Below are positions 55,317 through 64,000 of a stretch of DNA of 64,000 nucleotides, one piece after another (position 1 is the first letter of the stretch; each line of letters opens with the position of its first letter). Source of the stretch: Deinandra increscens subsp. villosa (Eukaryota > Streptophyta > Magnoliopsida > Asterales > Asteraceae); contig JBCNJP010000020.1 in the NCBI GenBank assembly GCA_039602395.1, positions 19,694,483-19,758,482 on the forward strand, written 5' to 3'. The notes below the pieces were generated by a model. It did no database searches. It saw nothing but the letters and a program-made list of their open reading frames with translations, and was not told the DNA's origin. The translations under genes were made by a program, and so were the position numbers.

Positions 55317-55460
55317 GGGAGACTGATTTTAGGGAGACCTTAACTCCAAATAATAGAGAACGTTACAGTATTAAGATATGGGAGATTGATTTTAGGGAGA
55401 CCTTAACTCCAGATAGTAGGAGAACGTAACAGTAGTTAAGATAATAGGAGAACGTAACAG
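55317..55460. repeat. Tandem repeat, ~65-bp unit
   Basis: GATTTTAGGGAGACCTTAAC and AGAACGTAACAG recur two to three times with small changes. Confidence 0.8.
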
Positions 55461-56310
55461 CAAGAGGATGAAAATATGTGTGTTCATATATTATTTAGTG
55501 GTTTAATTTTATTAAAATAGGAGTAATTTTCTATTTAGATGTAGACTATCAATTCAAATTTATGTTAAAGACTAGTGATGTTTTTCATGTAAGGGTAAGG
55601 TTCCCTTGAAAACCCCCCTTATTGTAAAAACCTAAAAACCACTTTAATATTAGTAGATTTTGACAAAAGCTTAATTTTTCGTCCATCTTTTAAACAAAAT
55701 GAACTACAGGGGCAATTTTGGCAAGATTAAAATCTAGATTGATACAAACTGAAGTTAATTGAGAAAATCTCAGATCATAACAAAACTCGCGCCTCTCTCT
55801 CTTCCACAAACATGAACCAGACGAAATCTCTCTAAACTAGGGTTTAAATCGAAGATCATCAAGCAAGATTTCAACAAAAAGTTGGAAGAAAAACATCAGG
55901 TAATGATTCACAAGCGTCACTACATCGATTTCGTATCGTTTCTGCAGGTTATGTGTTTCTAGGGTTTTTTGTCGCGTATTTTTTTTACTTGTTGTTTGTT
56001 CCAAAGTGAAATCGATATTCCTGATGTGCGTTCTACACAATAATTTCGACTTTATCGAACCAATCTGAGTGGGAAGATTCCTAGTTATGACTTATGTTAT
56101 TCCATGAAAACTTGTTGCTAAGAGATTTTTGGGTGATGGTGACGTCACTTCTGCTACAATCGGCAACTTTATCGGAGACGCGGTCCAACAACAAAATGAG
56201 CAATTGAACAAGTGAATGTCATTAATAAGCATTCTCTATGTTTGGAGATACTTCAGTTCATGTTGAGTCAATTTGTTAGTCAAGTAGTGAAGTTAGACAA
56301 CCTACAGAGT

Positions 56311-56495
56311 ACCATAGTTTCAAATTCATCTTATGAAAGTAACAGAACATGGTTTATGTTTTCCTTGGTACTAATATGAGAATACAATACGACCTTAAAG
56401 TTGGACCATAGTTTCAAATCCAACTTATGAAAGTAACGAACAGAGTTTATATCTTCCTTTGTACTAATATGAAAATACAATATGACCTTAAAGTT
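56311..56495. repeat. Tandem duplication, 94-bp unit
   Basis: The unit starts ACCATAGTTTCAAAT and ends GACCTTAAAGTTGG. Copies begin at 56311 and 56405. Confidence 0.85.
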
Positions 56496-57689
56496 GGTTC
56501 TGGTGGTAAGTGAGGTGTCCCAAAGTAAAAGGTTGTGGATTCCTTAGGTGTAGGTATCCTAGAAATTTAGTTATTGTTGTATACAATGTAATTAATTTTC
56601 TAATACAACATGCAATGATTTGTTTACCTCATAAAATTCTTGAGAAACATCACATTAATTCAAACCCTACAGAACCTTAACAACTAAAATAACCAAAATA
56701 ACTTGTAAACATGAATAATTAACAACAATACCTCAAACGTATTGAAACACATGAAGACACGAAAATGACACTCTAAAATGTAAATAGAGACATATAACAA
56801 GGTATCTGATCACGAAACCTTAATCCATCATTTTTATTCCGAAACCACTGGACATTTGCGGATATTTTGAGTATCCGTGTGTGTTTTTTTCCCTTTTTTT
56901 TGTGTTCCAAATAGAGCAACAACAATCTTGATATTGCATATTGTCTATTTATACAACAATGTGTACATATAGTGTGGATTTAGGTACATTAATGCGTGTT
57001 TTGGTCTAATTGATGTATTGGTTCATAAGGCGCAATCAATTGAAGATCTAATTGATAAAATCTGATTGTTTTTTGTAGGGAAGAGCATATTTAGAGACAA
57101 AAATCAAGAAGAACTGAAGGAAACAATTAAGCCATAATTAGAATTTGGGAAGTAATTCATGGAGTGGAAGAAAGATTAAAGCTTTTGTTGGTGTAGTAAT
57201 TTGAATTCAAGAAGTAATTGATGAATTGGAAGAAAGATTAAAGCTTGTTTTGGTGTGAGTTGAATTGAGTAGAGGGTGGATGATGACGAGGATTTGGTTT
57301 TATAAAGAAGAATGGACTGAAATGTATGATGATGAGGAGATGGTTTTATGAAAAAAATGGAATGAAATGTATGACGTTGAGTTGGTTTTACAAAAATTCA
57401 AGAAACAAAAATAATAAATTGGGTTATGTTACAGGTAGTATAAGATTCATTAATGTATTGAAAATTCACATGCTCAGTTTGATTCATGAGTTTTTGTATT
57501 TTATGAAGTCATACTATAATCATAAGCTCTTTGATTCCACTTATGAATCTTGAATTTCATGTTGTCATTTTAGTATTTGTATTTGTGTTATTTTGTATGT
57601 TGATGAGCTATAGCACTTCAAGTGTTCAATAAAGTGATAGCGTCACATATAATATGTTTGTGATGTGCTATAATGTAAATGGCTCGTGA

Positions 57690-58450
57690 AGAATGTATGC
57701 AACATAGAATATTGCATATATGGAATATAACATATAAAAAAACATACGAGTGTGATGTTGCATATATGCAACATAAGCAGAAACATGGTTTGATTTGATA
57801 TTGCATATATGCATCATAGTCATGTTGCATATAAGCAACATTTAAGCAAAATCATGGTTTGATTTGATGTTGCATATATGCAACATAGACATGAACATGG
57901 TTTCATTTGATGTTGCATATACATAACATAAGCAGACAAATTGTTTGGTTTAAAACCATAAACACAGACATGTTGCATATATGCATTATAGTCATGTTGT
58001 ATATATGCAACATTGTCATTTTGCATATATGCAGCATAAACGTAAACATTATTTGATTTGATGATTCATATATGCAACATAAGCAGAAACATGATTTGGT
58101 TTGATTTGAAATATGCAAACAGTATTATTTATGTTGCATAATGAGACATATAATGTTGCACATATGCAATACAGAATTAGAATATAAAAAAGATTAGGAT
58201 TACAAACACATACATGTTGCATATATGCATCATAGTCATGTTGCATATATGCAACATTATCATGTTGCATATATGCAACGTAAGCATAAACATGGTTTGA
58301 TTTGGTGTTACATATATGCAACATAAGCAGAAACATGATTTGGTTTGATTTAAAATTATAAACACAGACATGTTACATATATGAAGCATTGTCATGTTGC
58401 ATATATGTAGCATTGTCATGTTGCATATATGCAACATAAGTAGAAACATG
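57690..58450. repeat. Array of palindromes with core TGTTGCATATATGCAACA
   Basis: About twenty perfect or near-perfect copies of the 20-bp palindrome ATGTTGCATATATGCAACAT are spread over 760 bp. They are separated by spacers of two main kinds: a short GTC/TAGTC link, and a longer one around AAGCAGAAACATGGTTTGAT. On the minus strand the array stays open in places and translates as repeated LHICNM / VAYMQH phrases. Those are an artefact of the repeat, not proteins. The flanks are AT-rich and gene-free. Confidence 0.92.
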
Positions 58451-60730
58451 GATTGAGTTGAACAAAAAAGGCTCAAATATGGAAAAATTGGTTATAGACA
58501 GGAAACTGATAGAAGAAAGTTGCATCCATCAATTCTACAAAATTGTACATTCGTGTCCTCAAAGAATAATTTGTAAATTCTCTGTCCATAGAACTAATCG
58601 AAGAAGTTTGCAGCCATCGTTTCAAGAGACTCGGTACCCTCACATAACTCATTAAACATATGAACCGAGTCAATAAATAATATAAAAAGTGACCAATAAT
58701 TACAATTTAACCACTAGAAAGACGATAACGGGTTCAAGAGACTCAGATAGTAGCCGAGTTATGAAATATATAACAAGAAGACAACATTTATAAAAATTAC
58801 CACGTAAAATTCCATATCAAACTAGATCAACCCACATAAAATTACCACACCATATAATTCACAAGCAACACCAAAAATGTCTTGATACATTTTATTTTTA
58901 AAAAAAAAAATTATCCGTCTCTATTTGTCACTTTTAAAATGATCTCTTTATTTACAACAATTACAAAGATCAATACGCCGAATAACAGTAAAGCTAGCAA
59001 TCATCCTAGCGTTCACATCTTTCAAAACGGAGGGATAATGTATAAGTAAGCCACATACCACCCAACTATTGAAACTACTCTATAGGTCACGTAAATATGA
59101 TCCCAGATTTTTTTATTTACCAAATTTGGTACAAAGAACTTGGATGACATATATCACCTTATATGCAAACACAGGGTGTTGCATATATGCAATATACAAT
59201 ATTAAAAAGAAGAGTAAGCATACGTAATTCATAATGTTATGCAACATAATATGTTGGAGATATGTAGCATAGCATGTTGCAGATATGTAACATAGCATGT
59301 TGCAAATATGCAACATAACACGTTGCAAATATGCAAAATAACACGTTACAAATATGCAACATAGAATATAAAAAGAAACATACAAAAGTGATAAGTGTAT
59401 TGATAGAAAAAAAAAACTGAATAAGATAAACATGGAAATATGTTGTAAGAAAAAAAAAATATGAGAGTGATGAATATATTGAGTATAATTTAAATAAACG
59501 AACTATGTGGATGTAGATGTGTATTTCGTTGTCCTCTTTTTTCTTAAATGTTTAAATAATATTTTTAAGTTAATGTGAAATATTAGACAAATCGTGTGAA
59601 ACGAAACATTATGCTCAATCAACCATCCAACCCAACACTATTTAAACCACTAATTTTTATTATTCTTGAGGGTGATGTTAAATACTCTAACTAGTCATAC
59701 TACACATGCCTCCGAAGTGTACTCTTGACATCTAAAGCAACGTGAAGTCAAAGCTACACTTTTGTTGTTCTTTTTGAATGGCCAACAAATTCATATATAA
59801 AAGAACTAGCAAGATGCTAGAGGAATTACAAAACAATCCAGAAAAAAAAGGAAATAAATAAAAATACAAACGATACAACTTCAGAACGTAAACCGGGTAC
59901 GTAATCCACTTGTAAACCCGAATGTGTTGCGTGACTTCGGTGACATTCAAGCACTCCAAACTTTCAATTAGTCTTCTAAAACTTTATATGCCTCAGGGAT
60001 ACTTATGTGACCATCAAGCAATCCAAACTTCCAATTACCTAGTCTTCATCTGTAACTCCATAGCCAAAAACATAGCATGCTAATCTTATCGTGTATCCTT
60101 AGCTTGGATCCTGAACCCCTAAGAAAAATACATCCAAACTTGAAATGCAATTGCTCAACTATATAGCATGCTTGATCATTTCAAGAAATTTGGGACTACA
60201 ACCACCTAGCTAACCGTCATTACTCCTAAGTCCTAATAAACATTTAACTAATCCACACTACATAGGGCCAAGGAGAAATGTGTACCACCCAATGATACAC
60301 ATTAACTAGTAGAAACCATAATGCAGTCGAGCGCCATCAATTAATATTCCAAGAAATTTGGAAACAAAATCCTAAGATATGCTTAATTTAGAAGCCCAAA
60401 TAGATACATGCTACAAGTCTTTAAAATTGTGTTTGGGCATTAGATACAAGTACTTGATCCACTCGGGTGCTTCATAGTCTGATTCAAATCATCATGTTGA
60501 AGCCTAAGCTTATCGTTCTCAAGAGAGTTTTTTTTTTTTTTTATCATGGAGTTGATCTTCCTTTTGGAGTAACTTGAACCGGATACTGTAAAATATTAAA
60601 AAAAAAAGATTCATTAACATTTTTAATGCTAATTACAGTAATTTCCTGCCAATTCAACACCTTTCTTAGCCCCAACCCTCCCTGTGCATGTTTTCACAAC
60701 CTTGACATCTCCAATTACACCAGTAGTGGG
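58451..60730. other. AT-rich intergenic DNA between the palindrome array and the hAT element
   Basis: No gene supported; a 65-codon frame at 58458-58655 has no recognisable domain. A second, smaller repeat array lies at 59165-59365. Confidence 0.4.
59165..59365. repeat. Second array related to the palindrome repeat, ~30-bp period
   Basis: GTTGCAAATATGCAACATA and variants (GATATGTAACATA, AATATGCAAAATA) recur about six times. The outer half-sites match the 57690-58450 array, but the central TATA is replaced by AATA or GATA, so the palindrome is broken. Confidence 0.85.
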
Positions 60731-60744
60731 TAGGGGAGTTCAAA

Positions 60745-60900
60745 ACCGGATACCCGGAATTTCGGGTATCCGAATTTCGGGTATCCGAAAATTTCGGATA
60801 TTGATTTTGGCTATCCAAGTCCAAGTCCGAATTTCCGGGTATCCGAAATTTCGGATATCCGAAAATTCGGACTTGGACTCGGATAATTAAACGGATATCC
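60745..60900. repeat. hAT subterminal repeats GGATATCCGAAA / GGGTATCCGAAA
   Basis: The hexanucleotide TATCCG and its complement CGGATA/CGGGTA occur about ten times in 155 bp, often as inverted pairs (ATCCGAAATTTCGGAT). Such subterminal clusters are the usual transposase-binding region of hAT elements. Confidence 0.75.
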
Positions 60901-61375
60901 GAAAATCTAATTTTTTTTTAAAAACAACAATTTCAAAAGTTAAATAAGCATGTTCCAAAACATACATAGTCCAAGTTCGACCCAAAAACAAATATAGTCC
61001 AAGTTCGACCCAAAAACAAACATAAACATAGTTCAAATCTTCAAACTACAAATCAAATTAACCAAAAAAAACAAACATAATAATATAATATCTTGATTAC
61101 TTCCTTCACCCTTATGCCTTCTTTTCATCTTTCAAGTTTTCCACCACCTTACACACAAAAAAACTAAATATTAGAAACATAAATAGGTGACCAATTAGAC
61201 TAGTATATAATGAAAAAATAAAAGCATCTAGTAAATAAATAACAGTAAGTGATGATTCAAGGGAAGTGATGATTCAAAGGGATGTTATAATGTGTAAAAA
61301 AAAGTAAGAAAATCCCCACCAATCAAAAGAACAAAATTATAAACGATATTTTTGGATACCAAAGAGTTATATACC

Positions 61376-63400
61376 TCAAAAGTCGGCCGTTTCATCAAGC
61401 GTTTCATCAATCGTTTCATCAATAAAAATTGTAGGTTGTTCCAAGGTTAATTCCTTCAACTCTGTAACATAGTAAGACATACACAAAAGTTATTCCATTG
61501 TAAAAATATACACAAAGAATATAAGGGTAAAAACAAAAAAAAAAAACTAGTAACATACCTTCTTCCATCTTCTCAATTTCAAGTAAGTTGTCTTCAACCA
61601 TAATCGGGCTATTAGAAGCACGCAACCAATCTTGTCCACAAACCAAGGCTTCAACCATCCTTGGGGTTAAAGAAGTTCGGAAACAATCAAGCACCCGACC
61701 CCCGGTGCTAAAAGCCGATTCGGATGCAACGGTAGAAACGGGAATTGAAAGAATATCTTTAGCCATCTTTGCAAGAATAGGATACCGACATTGTTGTACT
61801 TTCCACCATTGTAATATGTCAAACCGTGAGTCCGTTGGTTCTCGATCTTCTCCAAGGTATTTATCTAATTCATTTTTTGTCGAGGATGATTGTGAATTTC
61901 CCATTGCCATCTCAAACCGTTTACTCATAAGTTGTTCAATGTCGACTACATCCCGATCATCACCCCAAACCTGACTAGAATTAGATGATTGCATCTCATA
62001 GTTCTCATCTTTCTTAGGCATAGATTCTTCATATGTATGAAACAATTCACGCATAGTGATATCCAAAATAGTACTTAAACTCGGCTCTACATAATTTTCA
62101 TCCACAATCCACTTAATATAATGCCATTTTCGTCTTGGGTCGAGAACCACCGCAATGAATAAAAACATATTTAACTTAGCAACATGCCCCCAATACTTAT
62201 GAAACTTTGCTTTCATACTAACCGCCATTTCCCTCATCGATTTATCAGCATGGTTTCTTTTAGTGTCAATCACCATGCCTATCCCGAGTATCTCTTGCAC
62301 ATATACATTGCATGTCACATAACGGGAACCAGAAAATTTTAAGGTAGCATCATAAAAAAATTTCAGAAAAGGCAACAAACTATTGACACCATCCCAATCA
62401 GCCTCATTAATCATACCTCCATCACATTTACTAATCTCCTTCTCCAAACAAGAATCCTTTAACAATAAGAGAGAAAATGCTTTCTTAAACTTAATAGCAG
62501 ATTCTAGCATTAAAAAAGTGGAGTTCCACCGGGTCTCAACATCCATACAAACCAAACTTTTGCTTTCTATTTTCTCTTCTTCAATACAACTTTTAAATTT
62601 TAAAAGCCTAGAGGGAGAAGACCTCACATATTTCACCAAACAACGAATTTTCTTAACTGATTTGGCTAAACAACTAAGACCATCCTTAACAACTAAATTC
62701 AAAATATGAGCTCCACATCGCATATGTAGAAAATCCCCATTCAAGACACCACATTCCCAATGATTAAACACCTTTTTCAAATGTTTAATAGCAAGGTCAT
62801 TAGAACTAGCATTATCGACGGTCACAGTTAAAATATTCTTTAAACCCCATTCAACCAAACACTTTTCAACGGCTCTCCCAATAAGGACCCCAGAATGACC
62901 AATGATAGGACAAAAATTTATAATTCTTTTATGCAAAACCCAATTATCATCAATGAAATGTGCGGTCAAACACATATAAGATAAGTTTTGACCCGAAGTC
63001 CAAGTGTCAGTGGTTAAGCATATTCTTGATGACATATTCTTAAAGATATCAACTAATTTCCTTCTTTCCTCAATGAATGAGCTATAACAATCTCTTGTTA
63101 CAGTCGCACGTGATTAGTGCCACTTGAGGTTGCACAACCTACATCTTTATCACAATACTTGCATTTTGCTCTATCTACTACATCAGAATCAACAAAAAAC
63201 TCCCACCAAGGAGATCTCATTTTTCTCACACGTGTTGTAGTAGGAGTTTCACTTACAGAAGGGTGCGAACCAGAAGGCTGTCCACGTGGGGGTTTTGCAG
63301 CTTTTTTAGGTCTTTGCTTGTTCGCCTTTGCCCTTGACACCACCTCGTTTTCAGATACCATCTCACAATCCTCGGAGTTGCTTGTATTATGCTTTTCCAT
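61376..63400 (-). pseudogene. BED-zinc-finger hAT transposase with internal deletion
   Basis: The first part, from ATG 63400, encodes a Lys/Arg-rich N-terminus and the start of a BED zinc finger (SPWWEFFVD...CKYCDK...GTNH). The frame then stops at 63098 right after GTNHVRL. A second frame continues with ATVTRDCYSSFIEERRKL and the catalytic core: ICLTTDTWTS, LTVTVDNASSND, HMRCGAHILNLVV, ETRWNSTFLMLE, then the C-terminal dimerisation block DILQWWKVQQCRYPILAKMA and IPVSTVASESAFS. The ~150 residues usually lying between BED finger and LTTDTWTS are absent, so a deletion with frameshift fused the two parts. Downstream a spliced final exon is recognisable (donor after 61559, acceptor before 61461), ending DETIDETLDETADF at 61376. 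The upstream splice site TTTTTGCAG near 63412 suggests an earlier noncoding exon. The gene is not expected to make active transposase. Confidence 0.88.
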
Positions 63401-63514
63401 TGATCTAGTTGGCTGCAAAAAGAACAAATCCAACATGTTATAACAATATACTCAAACATGTAATCTATAGTGCTTTTAAAATGTCCTCTTTAGTGCTTTT
63501 AAAACTGTCCTAAC

Positions 63515-63618
63515 AGATCGAACATGTTATAACAAATCAAACATGTTATAACAAATCAAACATGTTATAACATATAACAAATCAAACATGTTATAACAAA
63601 TCAAACATGTTATAACAA
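63515..63618. repeat. 21-bp tandem repeat in the hAT 5' region
   Basis: AACATGTTATAACAAATCAA recurs five times, once with a short extra TATAACA. The core ACATGTTATAAC is partly self-complementary. It lies upstream of the transposase gene and could be promoter or subterminal sequence. Confidence 0.8.
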
Positions 63619-64000
63619 AGAACAAATACCACCGATCGAACATCATAAAACTGTCGTGAAGGTGTTAAAATGTCCTCTTTAGAGACTCTGGTGAACAAAT
63701 ACCACAGATCGAACAAATACCTTGAAACATGTTATAACAAATCAAACATGTATAAAACGAAAGTATTCGTGATGTTTTCGATCAGACCGAAGAACCTGTT
63801 GGTGAAGCTGTTCTCATCTTTGAAGCTGTTCTAAAACATATTATACTTTGAAAATAAACAAACGAATCATTCAGAAATATACACAACACGCAACAACAAA
63901 GCAATTACACGGAAATCAGTAACATATTCGGTATTGACAACACGAACAGATCGAACAAATACCTTGAAAGTGCGCCGGAGAGACCGAGAGGCGACCTTGG

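Larger units (their letters stand above)
55246..57620. other. Repeat-rich intergenic DNA
   Basis: No gene. A C-rich run lies at 55274-55298. The stretch 55590-55880 begins AAGGTTCCCTTGAAAACCCC, like a class II element end, but the partner was not found. Duplicated blocks also occur at 57115-57260 (GAAGAAAGATTAAAGCTT twice). Confidence 0.4.
60731..64000 (-). mobile_element. hAT-superfamily transposon, 3' side, extending beyond the window
   Basis: The 3' terminus begins TAGGGGAGTTCAAAACCGG, a hAT-type terminal repeat, preceded by GTAGTGGG (60723-60730) as the possible 8-bp duplication. The other end is not in the window, so the duplication cannot be confirmed. Inside are subterminal repeats at both sides and a minus-strand BED/hAT transposase gene broken by a deletion. 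Confidence 0.75.

Noticed and set aside
55837..56040. Leader-like sequence with an intron donor (ATCAG/GTAATG) suggesting a gene start
   Set aside because: No coding exon follows within several kb; more like the subterminal region of a DNA transposon.
57690..58450. CRISPR-like array of repeats and spacers
   Set aside because: This is plant nuclear DNA; spacers are repetitive and variable in length, and no cas genes are present.
57618..58476. Several overlapping minus-strand frames with repeated Cys-containing phrases (LHICNM)
   Set aside because: They arise from the palindrome array; repeated Cys/His residues reflect TGCATATATGCA, not a zinc-binding protein.

Overview
The window looks like nuclear DNA from a flowering plant, most likely a eudicot. 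Genes are split by GT-AG introns and sit in AT-rich, transposon-filled intergenic DNA. Every clear gene is plant-type: two Aux/IAA auxin repressors, a CDI-type nucleotide-diphospho-sugar transferase, the katanin p60 ATPase, a LEA_2/NHL membrane protein, a PDX1.2-type pseudoenzyme and two Hsp110-class HSP70 genes. Family or species cannot be fixed from the sequence alone. No bacterial, plastid or viral genome segment, rRNA, tRNA gene or CRISPR array was seen.

Layout. 1-3000 is a nest of mobile elements: a miniature LTR retrotransposon (TRIM, 5-bp target duplication) and a long-TIR Mutator-like element (9-bp target duplication), both inside AT-rich DNA that may be an older retroelement. 4126-8517 is an IAA19/IAA6-like Aux/IAA gene with a LINE fragment and a foldback element in its introns. 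8.5-19 kb has no convincing gene but holds a MITE, a PIF/Harbinger-type element, a Helitron 3' end, a degenerate minisatellite and SINE-like pieces. 19226-20517 is a second Aux/IAA gene on the same strand. 22.4-23.2 kb is a decayed Ty3/gypsy pol fragment. 23656-24411 is CDI and 25850-29675 is katanin p60. On the minus strand lie a LEA_2/NHL gene (31703-33890), a deletion-derivative MULE carrying the N-terminal part of a MURA transposase (34212-35695), and PDX1.2 (38300-39253).

The largest structure is a head-to-head inverted duplication of a complete HSP70-14/15 gene, about 39.92-45.01 kb and 49.62-55.25 kb. Both copies are intact and nearly identical in protein. The spacer of about 4.6 kb has no coding gene but shows exon-like blocks that could be a spliced noncoding transcript. 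Intron 6 of the right copy carries a 362-bp MITE that the left copy lacks. Removing the MITE and one 9-bp target duplication leaves 84 bp, exactly the left intron's length. The MITE shares its outermost terminal sequence with the MURA-bearing MULE 18 kb away.

55-60 kb is repeat-rich. It includes an array of near-perfect 20-bp palindromes with core TGCATATATGCA. From 60731 to the window end is one side of a hAT element whose transposase gene is broken by an internal deletion.

No joint pathway links the genes. Two themes recur. Auxin signalling is represented by the Aux/IAA pair. Heat and proteostasis are represented by the HSP70 pair and by a PDX1.2-type gene with a heat-shock-element-like site just upstream of its TATA box. 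Exon coordinates were derived by hand from splice sites and reading-frame continuity; no database search or alignment was run.
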